Source of the DNA: Elmis aenea
Taxonomy: Eukaryota > Arthropoda > Insecta > Coleoptera > Elmidae
Reading direction: 5' to 3'
DNA length: 64,000 nt
NCBI GenBank assembly: GCA_947652605.1
Contig: OX393583.1
Span: 12,689,222 to 12,753,221 of the forward strand
Positions 11,599 through 21,190 of this stretch are shown here, piece by piece. A program made the position numbers and the translations under genes. The notes under the pieces are model-generated. The model was not told the DNA's origin, ran no database searches, and saw only the letters and a program-made list of their open reading frames with translations. The stretch's first letter is position 1; the number at the start of each line of letters is the position of its first letter.

Positions 11599-11899
11599 TT
11601 AGAAGTAGTCTATACATTCCGCGAACACGTTTGGGCAGTACTTTTTGGCGAGTATATTATAGGACACATTGTCATTAATGTTCAGTTTTTTTGTTTCACT
11701 CAATTTGTTCCATAGGTGTATTGCATAAGTGGCATTTAAATTGTTAAGCACTTCGTCATTATATCGTTCTTCGAAATATTTATTCCACTCGGGCCATGGA
11801 ACTGGGTAAAACGATTCTCTTGGAAGCACTGTGAAACCTTGGCAGCTCTTCTTCGTCATGTTGCCTGGTGATTTTTCGTCACACAATTTTTGAAGTAGC
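11599..11899 (-). CDS. Galactosyltransferase-like gene, exon 2 (C-terminus)
   Basis: Acceptor TTTTTTCAG ends at 11900. The first base completes the Arg codon and the reading goes on RLLQKLCDEK, restoring the family's continuous sequence. It carries the conserved CQGFTVLP, FYPVPWPEW and HLWNKLS segments and ends with TAA at 11599-11601. An AATAAA (minus strand, 11526-11531) follows 68 nt later. Confidence 0.92.
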
Positions 11900-14800
11900 C
11901 TGAAAAAAGCAGGTTACCATCGGCACGTAGAATATGTTTAAAATTTATAGTTTAAAAACTTGAGTAAAAATCGAACTATCTAAACTTATTTACAAAATAA
12001 TAAAAATTAAACAAAAATCGAATGTTATGATTAAAATTTTAATTTTAAATTTGTTTTCCAGTTGTTCAGATCATCTGAACATTTTTTCTTATTTCATTAA
12101 TATTTTAATTTAATTTCAAATACCTTTAGTATTTAAATTTTAATTCAATTACTTAATTTAATATCTCACATTTCATTTCCTGCAGCGAACACACGTGCCG
12201 ACAAACATCTTACTTTGCAATTTGCTACATGTGCGAATCGATTACCTGGCGATTTCACAATTAGTAAATTGCAAAGTAAGGTAATACACAATCCTAAAGT
12301 CCGATAGGAATATTTTTTATGTAATTTTTAATGTTTATTCAGCATGTATTTTTTGTATATATACCGTTAATTATTTTTAATAAATTAGTACAGATTAATA
12401 GTCTTACTCATTCAACAACTACCTAAGCCACAATTATAGGGGTGTGAGGAAACGATTTTGGAAACAACTGTACCATTTTGGTTAATTTTTATAACCTCAA
12501 ATAATTTTTTCACAAAAATTAAATTTTTTATTAAGTGGGCCGTGACCCGCATAAATTGAATTTTATTATTTCAAAAAGTGTCAGAAAAACGGTTTTGTAA
12601 ATTTTAATTGACATTTGGGCTGCTTTAATAGACCTTAAAGGTTGCGAAATTGGTTTTTTGGCAAAAAGTCAATTTTTTTAAATGGAACGATGGTGGCTCA
12701 TGAGGGTATTTAAATAGAGTATTTTCTGACGAATTCAACAATACCAATAACTTGGTATTTTTATTAGGAACAGGCATTAAAATTTCAAATTATTGTAAGA
12801 TTTTGGGAAGATATCCTAATAATCATAGTTGACTATGCCAAATAGCAACAAAACAAATGCTTTTTTTTGTATTGACTCTTTTCAAGACGATCACTAACAA
12901 CTCAAAATTAATAGAAACTTTTAAGAACAAAAAAACTAATTTATTCACAAATTTGCAACAAAAATTAACTGCTTGTTAGCAAAACCTTATGGTATAAGTA
13001 CATATTAATCACAATATTAAAGTAAATGTTCAAAGTGTCCTCCGTGTTGTTCTATACATAATAAAGCCCTAGCTTTTGTTGTCTCTAACACACGATCAAG
13101 TTGTTCTTGAGTCACGTGGTTAACGGCATTAATAACCCTATTTTATAAATCTTCTAATGTAGTAGGCACTGTGATGTAAACTTGATTTTTAATATGGCCC
13201 CACAAAAAAAAATCTAACGGTGTTAAATCAGGTGACCTTGGAGGCCACTTGATGGGTCCATTAGTTCCTATCCATTTTTCCGCAAATTGATTGTTGAGGT
13301 GTTCTACTACATTTCTATAGTTATGGGCAGGAGCTCCATCTTGTTGAAAAAACAATCGTTGAATGCGAGCTAACGGTAATTCATCTAACATTTCCTGCAC
13401 TTCATTCTGCAAGAACGCCAAATAACGCTCACCCGTTAGTGTACCATCGAAAATAATAGGTCGTAAAATTGTGTTTCCCAACATGCCTATCCAAACAGTT
13501 CTTGAAAGTTGCGTTGTCTAACTACTCTAGGATTTTCTGCAGACCAATACCTAGTATTGTTTCTATTAAACATTCCATTATTAGTAAATCTGCTCTCATC
13601 AAAAAATATTATATTACGATGGAACTGCGGATTTTGTTGAATATTAGCAAGTAGCCAATTGCAGTATTGAAGTCGACGATTATGATCCGTTTCGTAAAGA
13701 TGTTGATTCAAAACATACTTGTAAGATGTAAACTTGTGTTTTTTTAAAATTCTTTGTACAGATTTATGACACACGCCATAATTAAACCCAACTTCTCTTG
13801 TTGAAGCCGTTGGATTTAATTGTACATACGCTAGTACGTCAATTTCAACTTCTTCACTAATTACAAATGTTTCTTCATCGTTATCCTCAGTTCGATAGGC
13901 GTTTTCAAGCTTCTGAAAATATTGCCTGCTTGGATGTCTTCGGTCGGGATACCGTTCCTGGTACAAGAACGCAGCTGCAGTAGAATTTTTTTACACTCAC
14001 CATAATCTAGCAACATGTCAATTTTATGTGATTTTGAAAAAAACGCCATACTTGTATTTTATATTGATTATTCTAAATTAAGAAAATCACAATGAAAAAA
14101 CCAGCCGTTTAATAAAGACTATTTTGACAGTTGTCAACAACAATCAGCATTTGTTTTGTTGCCATTGAGCAGAGTCAACTATGATTATTAGGATATCTTC
14201 CCAAAATCTTACAATAATTTAAAATTTTAATGCCTGCTCCTAATAAAAATACCAAGTTATTGGTATTGTTGACACAATAAAAATTCATTTATGCCGGTCA
14301 CGACACACTTAATTAAAAACTAAATTTTGTTTCAAAAATTATTTGAGGTTATAAAAATTAACCAAAATAGTGCAGTTGTGTCCAAAATCACTTCCTCTTT
14401 CCAAAAATGTAAAAATATACAGAGTGTTCCATTTAAAATAACAAAGTTATGGCCATTTCCGGCGAAACCGGAAGTGAAACAAAAGTGTACCCATGTTCAA
14501 ATAATCCAGTTTTTTGCACATATTACATGTCTAAAATTTCTTTTGTCTAAATTCAAAACTAAAAAGAAAAAAGGGGGTGAGCCTGATTTCAGTTACACCC
14601 GGTATAGACATTATCTTTATATTACATTAACTTACTTAATTAAAGTTTATGAGACATAGGTACCGTGTAATAACACCAGGTCCATTATTACCCCATAATG
14701 TACCACTAAAGCTTTCCTTTAAATCATAGAGACACTGCTCAACCCAATAATGTCCAATACCCGTGGATTGGAAACGTAAAATTCCAGCCGCTGCATGTGA

Positions 14801-15502
14801 ATCTGATTCTATTGCTGCACAATTATCGGGCAAATCATCCAAAGATTTTATTAAAACAACGTCCAAATCAAGATATATCCCGCCATATTTCCATAAAGTT
14901 AGGTATCTTAAGATATCGCTAGAATGTGAGTACGGATATCGGGATCTTTCAACTTTACCACTTTCATACAAGCTCTGTACTGGCGAATCTTCGCAGTACT
15001 GCTCAAAATTTATATGTAACAATTTCACGTTCTCATAACTCAAAAGGGCTTTGATGAATTGATATGATTCGGTTCCTTGGTCCTTAACAGTACCAGGAGA
15101 CGTAAATAGTAAATATACTTGAAAGTTTGGATTCGTTTTGGCCGCAGATTCCACGGCACAAGCTTGTCGTGCGTTTAGCACAATTTTTCCATCACGATGT
15201 GAACGACAGGAAGTCTCGTGAAAGAATATGGACCTTTGTTTTGGTGGAGTTTCTTGAGAGATTTTAGGTAATGTGTCTGACATTGAACGGTAACAAAATA
15301 GAGGACCGTCGACTTTATAAGCGCTGTGTTCTTTACGTGGTCGATCATTCACGGTAAATATAATGTTGTACAAAGCTATGGTTAAGATTATTAAAAAAAT
15401 AATAATAATAATTCGTCTGGTCCTTGGTGTTTTTCGTATACTGTTCAGTGGAACATATCTGCAGCACCTTCGTGATTTGCGACTTTCAATAATGGTTTCC
15501 AT
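11599..15502 (-). CDS. Alpha-1,4-galactosyltransferase-like Golgi enzyme (GT32), 2 exons
   Basis: Resembles insect 'lactosylceramide 4-alpha-galactosyltransferase' (A4GALT/alpha4GT family), a type II Golgi enzyme adding Gal or GalNAc to glycolipids. Exon 1 is 14664-15502, exon 2 is 11599-11899; joined they give 379 aa, a normal length for the family. Visible: short basic cytosolic tail, membrane anchor about residues 31-51 (a run of Ile), the SDILRY and KYGGIYLDLDVV region with DLD at 212-214 (metal/UDP-sugar binding), GPGVITR at the splice junction, then CQGFTVLPRESFYPVPWPEW and AIHLWNKLS in exon 2. Three N-glycosylation sequons lie in exon 2. Which paralogue, and the exact acceptor sugar, cannot be told. 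It is divergent from, and upstream of, the visible part of Eph, or nested in its first intron if the missing Eph exon lies further left. Confidence 0.93.
12209..12280. repeat. 72-bp hairpin
   Basis: CTTACTTTGCAATTTGCTAC at the left pairs with GTAAATTGCAAAGTAAG at the right, in the intron of the galactosyltransferase gene. Short MITE or chance relic. Confidence 0.6.
12449..14402 (-). mobile_element. Tc1/mariner-superfamily transposon in the galactosyltransferase intron
   Basis: Long imperfect inverted ends: 12449-12560 plus 12737-12838 on the left pair with about 14170-14402 on the right (shared GGTTATAAAAATTAACC-type and AAGATATCCTAATAATCATAG segments). The left arm carries about 170 bp of extra sequence. 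The transposase relic 13017-14049 lies between. Same strand as the host gene. Confidence 0.85.
13017..14049 (-). pseudogene. IS630-Tc1-mariner transposase, near full length, broken
   Basis: About 340 codons. A one-base change in an A-run near 13990 splits the start (MLLDYGECKK) from YQERYPDRRHPSRQYFQKLE. A small deletion near 13487 breaks NFQELFG from MLGNTILRP. A nonsense codon at 13143 precedes the C-terminus, which continues to 13017. HTH in STREVGFNYGVCHKSVQRIL. Catalytic candidates: FFDESRF, QQDGAPAH and LTPLDFFLWG, with 41 residues between the second and third Asp. Confidence 0.9.
14664..15502 (-). CDS. Galactosyltransferase-like gene, exon 1
   Basis: Starts at the ATG ending at 15502, which precedes the basic tail and membrane anchor. 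The open frame continues to 14636, but family homology stops at GPGVITR, and a donor ACACG|GTACCT lies there, so the exon ends at 14664 in phase 2. An acceptor-like TATTTTAG just upstream of the ATG (15524-15525) suggests a non-coding first exon further right. Confidence 0.9.
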
Positions 15503-15523
15503 TTAATAACACTTAAATCGTTC

Positions 15524-16015
15524 CTAAAATAGATAATTAGATTTAAAATATATTAATTTTAAGGAAAAACAGTTTTAAATTCAGAATTCAAATTATTACA
15601 ATTTATGAGTTGTCATGAGGGATATTTGCGTACCGGTTACCTGAATCGTACCTAATGTTGTTCTTCTTATAACTGAAAGAAGAAGAATATCAGCAGCAGA
15701 GGGAAAGAGAAGAGAAAACAAGAAGTGAAGGGGGCGAGCCACCAACTAGAAAAGAAATCGCACATGTTATTAAAGTACCTACTTAAAAATAATGAGGTTT
15801 CAGGAGAACGCGGGATTTCAGCGAAATTTCATACTTGCAAAACGGTACATTACATATGTATCTGTTATACATTGAGTGTAAGATAATGTAATTTATGAAT
15901 TAACCATATATTAGTATATTTCTATGTTGTTGTTTTTTTTTAACGCTTACGTTTGCGTCACTTTTGTAATACCTGTTGTGACTCTGTAAATATTGACAAA
16001 AAAAACAAATGTAGA
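15524..16015. other. Upstream region of the galactosyltransferase gene
   Basis: No coding sequence seen. A likely 5'-UTR acceptor on the minus strand sits at 15524-15525. A purine-rich run (GAAGAAGAATATCAGC onward, about 15680-15750) could be exon or promoter; nothing decides it. Confidence 0.35.
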
Positions 16016-16202
16016 GGCTCCCCAAGACAGACGCGGTACGATTCGGGACGATATTTTAATAACATTGCGGTATATGGAAACGCCCACACCAAGTTCGGTA
16101 TACCGATGAGCGCGATATACCTGTTTAGCAATGATAATTCAATACCGATTGTATCGTCCCGAATCGTACCGCGCGATATAACGCGTCTGTTTGGGCGAGC
16201 CT
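16016..16202. mobile_element. MITE with about 50-bp inverted ends
   Basis: AGGCTCCCCAAGACAGACGC and GGTACGATTCGGGACGAT at the left recur inverted at the right, where 11 extra bases (GCGATATAACG) separate the blocks. The interior also has palindromic GGTATACCG-like pieces. The long open frame over it has no meaning. Confidence 0.8.
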
Positions 16203-16237
16203 ATGCGAAATAAAAACAATCATACTACATAAATTGT

Positions 16238-16587
16238 AATGCCTAATTTACATTGGTATAGTAGCTAATGCAAGTAACTAAATCAAGTAACTAAATTTAG
16301 CTACTTGCACCGTGTAGACAGTTTTGTTTAGTACTTGCGCAAGTAAACAATTCAGTGACTTTTTGAGTAAAGTAAATAGAAATCATTACTATTTACTTGA
16401 AGACTATACTTCATTTATTGTCAAATACTAAACAATTTCCTTAAATTGGGTGTAGACCACGTATATATTGTGTAAACACTCACTAAACCAAAATTTTGAC
16501 AAGTTTTGCTACTTGATTAGTGACTTGCTTTAGCTACTTGATTTAGTAACTTGCTTTAGCTACTATACCAATGTAAATTCGGCATTA
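16238..16587. mobile_element. MITE rich in CAAGTAACTAAA repeats
   Basis: TAATGCCTAATTTACATTGG at the left matches GCCGAATTTACATTGG read from the right. Subterminal arrays of AAGTAACTAAAT-like units follow on both sides. 350 bp, no coding capacity. Confidence 0.85.
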
Positions 16588-17454
16588 GTTTATGAATGAC
16601 CTCGTTCAAAAAAGACAATTTATGTGAAACTTGAAATATAAAATTACTGTAAAGTGTAAACTGTAAAGGACTACATAGACTACATTTAAATGATTTCCAG
16701 GCTGATAAAGATTAATAATAAAAAGTATTAAGAAACGCACCTCTTGTCTATGGTGTTCGCCTTCCAATGACACAATGGACACAATATTTTATTTTCACAT
16801 GACACAATGCACCTTGATCAAATTTGAAATTATTTTGTTGAATACCGGTAAATTTGTTTTCTACTTAAAGTTTGTTAAATTTTTAATCAGCCCCTTGGTG
16901 TGTCAGGTAGAGTAACTAAAAATTAAAGGTACACGCTAGTGTATGCCGCTACGGGTACCTTGAAAGCGATCACGCTAATAATTAATTATCAAAAACTAGA
17001 TGCTTGTCACAATAGTTCTTTTGTACTATTTGTGTGGATACCGAAGGGCGCTCATGTAATGTATGAGGGTGCTACGTTCATGTTTAATACGAACGGACTA
17101 ATAGTTAATGAACGCATCCTGAAATGTATAGCTGTTTGAACTGCAGAACATACTTAAGAAGGCAGGAAATAATAAATGCAGTTTATTTAAAAAGTAAAAA
17201 ATGCGGATGTACTATTTCATCATGCTCTGCATCAATTTTAGAGCAATTATAAATTTTGCAGTGTTAAAACTATTTTTTTAAATTCTAAATTTAAAAAAAA
17301 ATTATAGTGGGTTAAAGATTAAAGAGTTAAATTTCTATAACTAGACTATGATAAATATCAAAAATCATGTAGTTTTGAAAAAAAAATTGTAAATATGCAT
17401 TATTTTCTTTTAATTAAATTACTTAACTTTTATAAGGAGCTCTGTCAGTGGTTC
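16588..17454. other. Unassigned intergenic DNA
   Basis: No gene recognised. A 66-codon frame at 16939-17139 has no domain or splice context that I can support. Confidence 0.35.
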
Positions 17455-17635
17455 CCAAACTTAGAAAGGGGAACCATTTGTCTAATTTAAACTTCTTTGT
17501 AGCTGTCGCCGTGTACGAGATCCCAATAGTGGCCCTTCTGTGTAGACCACCCTGTATAGTAGAAGATATATTTGTGTCATTAATCTTTAATCTATCTATC
17601 TTATATCTTATTTTTCTTTTTTCTATATCTATAGT

Positions 17636-17874
17636 ATATTATAATAAAAGAGCTTGTTTGTGTGTTTGTTTGTTTGTTTGCTATAGAATCCTAGGTCCGT
17701 TGACCGATCGGGACCAAATTTGGCACAGTTACTATTTAGGACCCAACGGATCAAACGTCGTATGAAGGACGGCCGGAAACGTCCGCCGAGCGCGAGCGCA
17801 CAGCGCGAGTAGTCTGTGATTGATAAACGAGAATTAATTGTAATCTCCCGTGCAACGCCGGGTAAATCGCCTAG
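17636..17874 (+). repeat. Helitron-like unit 1 (short type)
   Basis: AAAAGAGCTTGTTTGTGTGT at the start, CTAGGTCCGTTGACCGATCG inside, and a terminal hairpin CCCGTGCAACGCCGGG followed by TAAATCGCCTAG. The CCCG..CGGG hairpin before a CTAG end resembles Helentron-type rolling-circle elements. No coding capacity. Confidence 0.6.
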
Positions 17875-17891
17875 TATATCTATCTTATATC

Positions 17892-18415
17892 TTCTATATA
17901 TATATAAAAGAGCTTGTTTGTGTGTTTGTTTGTTTGTTCGCTATAGAATCCTAGGTCCGTTGACCGATCGGGACCAAATTTTGCACAGTTACTATTTAGG
18001 ACCTTGCAGATCTAACGCCAAACTTTAAGTACAAGCACGTATTACCAATTTAAAAAAAAAAAAAAATTACTTGGACGGGATTCGATCTTACGTCGGCAAA
18101 TACCTGGTCAAAACACGATACGGCGCGGTGTATTTCTCAAGTAAAGATTGTTTTGTATACAATTAGTAATAAATGTACATGAAGTATTATTTTTATTAGT
18201 ACATTTTTAATTGAAACAAGACGAAAGAAAATAAATTTGAGTTATTATTAAATTTTTAAGCAATAAATAGTTATTTTTTAATGAATTATAAGAAAATGGA
18301 AAGATGATTGATCAGAGTATGTCATTTGTGTATGATTTGGAATTATTGGGCTTATTCAAGTTAAAAAAGTAATTAAAATTGTAATCGCCCGTGCAACGCC
18401 GGGTAAATCATCTTG
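17892..18415 (+). repeat. Helitron-like unit 2 (long type)
   Basis: Same start and same terminal hairpin as unit 1, but with a 290-bp longer interior (GGACGGGATTCGATCTTACG onward). Nearly identical to the next unit. Confidence 0.6.
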
Positions 18416-18424
18416 TCTTCTATC

Positions 18425-18955
18425 TTCTATATATATAAAAGAGCTTGTTTGTGTGTTTGTTTGTTTGTTTGTTTGTTCGCTATAGAATCCTAGGTCCGTT
18501 GACCGATCGGGACCAAATTTTGCACAGTTACTATTTAGGACCTTGCAGATATAACGCCAAACTTTAAGTACAAGCACATATTACCAATTTAAAAAAAACA
18601 AAAAAATTACTTGGACGGGATTCGATCTTACGTCGGCAAATACCTGGTCATAACACGATACGGCGCGGTGTATTTCACAAGTAAAGATTGTATTGTATAC
18701 AATTAGCAATAAATGTACCTGAAGTATTATTTTTATTAGTACATTTTTAATTGAAACAAGACGAAAGAAAATAAATTTGAGTAATTATTCAATTTTTAAG
18801 CAATAAATAGTTGTTTTTTAAGGAATTATAAGAAAATGAATAGATGATTGATCAGAGTATGTCATTTGTGTATGATTTGGAATTATTGGGCTTATTCAAG
18901 TTAAAAAAGTAATTAAAATTGTAATCGCCCGTGCAACGCCGGGTAAATCATCTTC
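18425..18955 (+). repeat. Helitron-like unit 3, tandem twin of unit 2
   Basis: Almost base-for-base the same as 17892-18415, with a few substitutions and one extra TTTG unit near the start. Head-to-tail copies of this kind suggest tandem insertion or unequal exchange. Confidence 0.65.
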
Positions 18956-18973
18956 TATATATATGTATATATA

Positions 18974-19850
18974 TACAGGGTGTCCCACAAGGTATGCCTT
19001 CGCTAATTTTTGCATAAATCGAATTTTTAGAACCTAGATAAAACGTTTTTACCGATAATAATTTTTTTCATGTGTCCCTTCATATACAGAGTGTCCCAAA
19101 TATAGTGAACAGCATGAGAATCTCTTAAACGGTAAAAGATACGGAGTTGGTTAAATGGGTCAAAATGATCTATGATTCAAGAGCAACTGTTCTATAAAAA
19201 AAAAAAACTAAAAAAAATCAATAGTTTTTGCGCTATTGATGAAAAACAAAACACATCAGGTTTTTAATTTCTGCTTATAACTTTCTTAATTGAAATCACA
19301 CTCAAAATATTTTTCGACATTATTAGGACACTTTTTTGTGTAGATTTGAAATTTGTCAACAAATTTTACCTATCTTCATTTGTTTTTGTTTTTTTAACAT
19401 TAATTTTCTTATTTTAAATACGGCTGATGTTAAAATAACAAAAAAATGAAGATAGATAAAATTTGTTGACAAATTTCAAATCTACACAAAAAAGTACCCA
19501 ATTATGTCGAATCATATTTTGAATGTGATTTCAATTAAGCAAGTTATAAGCAGAAATTAAAAACCTGATGTGTTTTGTTTTTCATCAATAGCGCAAAAAC
19601 CATTGATTTTTTTCAAGTGTTTTTTTTTATAGAACAGTTGCTCTTGAATCATAGATCATTTTGACCCATTTAACCAACTCTGTATCTCTTACCATTTAAG
19701 AGATACCCATGCTGTTCACTATATTTGGGACACTCTGTATATGAAGGGACACATAAAAAAATTTATTATCGGTAAAAACGTTTTATCTAGGTCCTAAACA
19801 TTCAATTTATGCAAAAATTAGCGAAGGCATACCTTGTGGGACACCCTGTA
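18974..19850. mobile_element. Foldback element with a second foldback in its loop
   Basis: Outer ends TACAGGGTGTCCCACAAGGT and inverse, arms about 110 bp (ATGCCTTCGCTAATTTTTGC). The loop is occupied from 19085 to 19739 by the inner element, so the order of insertion is clear. Confidence 0.88.
19085..19739. mobile_element. Foldback element family F, copy 1 (inner)
   Basis: TACAGAGTGTCCCAAATATA at the left with its inverse at the right. Arms of about 300 bp meet almost without loop (AACAGCATGAGAATC, GAGCAACTGTTCTATA). Copy 2 is at 60916-61546. Confidence 0.88.
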
Positions 19851-20154
19851 TAAGAGCTTGTTTGTGTGTTTGTTTGTTTGTTCGCTATAGAATCCTAGGT
19901 CCGTTGACCGATCGGGACCAAATTTGGCACAGTTACTATTTAGGAACCAACGGATCAAACGTCGTACAAAGAACGGCCGGAAATGCCCGGGAACGGCCGG
20001 AAACGTCCGCCGAGCGCGGAGCGCCAGTAGTCTGTAATTGAACGTTTGGGAACGTCCGCCGGAAGCGAGCGCGGAGCGCGAGTAGTCTGTGATTGATAAA
20101 AGAGAATTGTAATCACCCGTGCAACGCCGGGCAAATCGCCTAGTGGTATCTGGT

Positions 20155-20480
20155 ATATAACAATAGTCCTTTAAAGCATGCAGGTTTAGCACCTTCGCAA
20201 AGGCAATGAACAGGCTTTGTAAAACTAAAATTCCTGTATCTGAAAGTTTATTAACGGAAACTAACATTGATTAGGAAAAAACAAAATGATTTTTATTATA
20301 ATAGAAATGCTAAAACTTTGACTGTACTTGATGAAAATGTTAATTTAGTACCTAGTGTATGATCATTCGGATTAGACCTGGAATTAAGGTTCTGTAGTTA
20401 ACACTTACACATCACCTTCCTAGATCGTATGTAATAAAAAATGAATGTGGTAATATGATTTATGATTATGATGAGACGAA
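20155..20480 (+). pseudogene. Ty3/gypsy-type integrase relic, copy 2
   Basis: Same relic as at 10895-11240 with further small changes that break the frame at several points. No intact frame. Confidence 0.7.
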
Positions 20481-20757
20481 ACCGTAAAGATTTAAGTAAC
20501 TCTCCAAATGAACCAGCACAGAAACCCAATGTGGGTAGTGATGTGTTTCATGAAGTTAGTGAGAGCGGCGGAGATACTGGTAATGTGGTAATAGCCAAGA
20601 TTTGAAAAAAAATGCGGTCTGGTCGTATACTAAAACAATCAAGTTCGTTTAAAAAGTATGATTGAAAATTAAGAGGAAGCATGTAAGATATAGGGTAGTT
20701 AAGTTAAGTTAATTGGTACGACGGATATTTTGGCACACAAATGTGTTGTGACTTATT

Positions 20758-21190
20758 ATTTAAAAAATCGTTAAAATCTAGTGTCCTATGACTTTTTATC
20801 GAACTTTTTTTCATCTTAAAATTAGTTTTAGACTATGCACCAACTTTTATCAAGAATAAAATTTTTTGAGAAATCGATAATAAAAATCTTTTCCATTTGT
20901 CGCAGACTTTTTGAATGTTAAATTTCTTAAAAATTAAAAATTGGAATTTGACCGTCAAAATTTAAATATAGCCTTATTTTGAGATTCTAAATAACTGTTT
21001 CCCAAATTTTTTTATTGTATTTCTTAAAATAAGAGCGCTTTACTCTTGTGAATATTTCAAAAATCGCTAAAATCCAGTGTCCTATGATCTTTTATCGAAC
21101 TTTTTTTAATCTTAAAATTAGTTTTAGACCATGCACCAACTTTTATCAAGAATAAAATTTTCTGAGAAATCAAAAATAAAAATTTTCCCA
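20758..21190. repeat. Direct repeat, 296-bp spacing
   Basis: About 125 bp beginning AAATCGTTAAAATCTAGTGT at 20765 recurs at 21061 with about 90% identity (shared ACTATGCACCAACTTTTATC-type core). Two units only, so a local duplication or satellite fragment. Confidence 0.75.

Larger units (their letters stand above)
18956..20143 (+). repeat. Helitron-like unit 4, interrupted by a foldback
   Basis: The TATATATA lead-in at 18956 is cut by the foldback 18974-19850; the unit resumes at 19851 with AAGAGCTTGTTTGTGTG and ends with GCAACGCCGGGCAAATCGCCTAG. The interior is of the short type with a duplicated AACGTCCGCCG segment. Confidence 0.6.
17455..20757 (+). repeat. Repeated block, copy 2, split by a 2.6-kb insertion
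   Basis: 17455-17585 matches the start and 20145-20757 the rest of the block at 10770-11510, including the gypsy integrase relic (20155-20480) and the end TGTGTTGTGACTTATTA. The insert is a set of Helitron-like units plus a nested foldback. Confidence 0.85.

Noticed and set aside
14327..14659. 110-codon plus-strand open frame
   Set aside because: Overlaps the inverted end of the intronic transposon and the antisense of the galactosyltransferase exon; no domain.
14636..14663. Extension of galactosyltransferase exon 1 to the in-frame stop at 14636
   Set aside because: The family's sequence continues exactly through the donor at 14663 into the exon at 11899, whereas the extension (YLCLINFN) does not fit the family.
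15953..16213. 86-codon open frame
   Set aside because: It lies over a palindromic MITE and reads the same inverted sequence at both ends; no domain.
16939..17139. 66-codon open frame considered as the missing first Eph exon
   Set aside because: No similarity to the start of Eph ligand-binding domains and no donor in the phase needed by the exon at 22603.
17636..20143. Regularly repeated units considered as a CRISPR-like array
   Set aside because: Units are hundreds of bases long, in a eukaryotic genome, with Helitron-like ends; no short repeat-spacer pattern.
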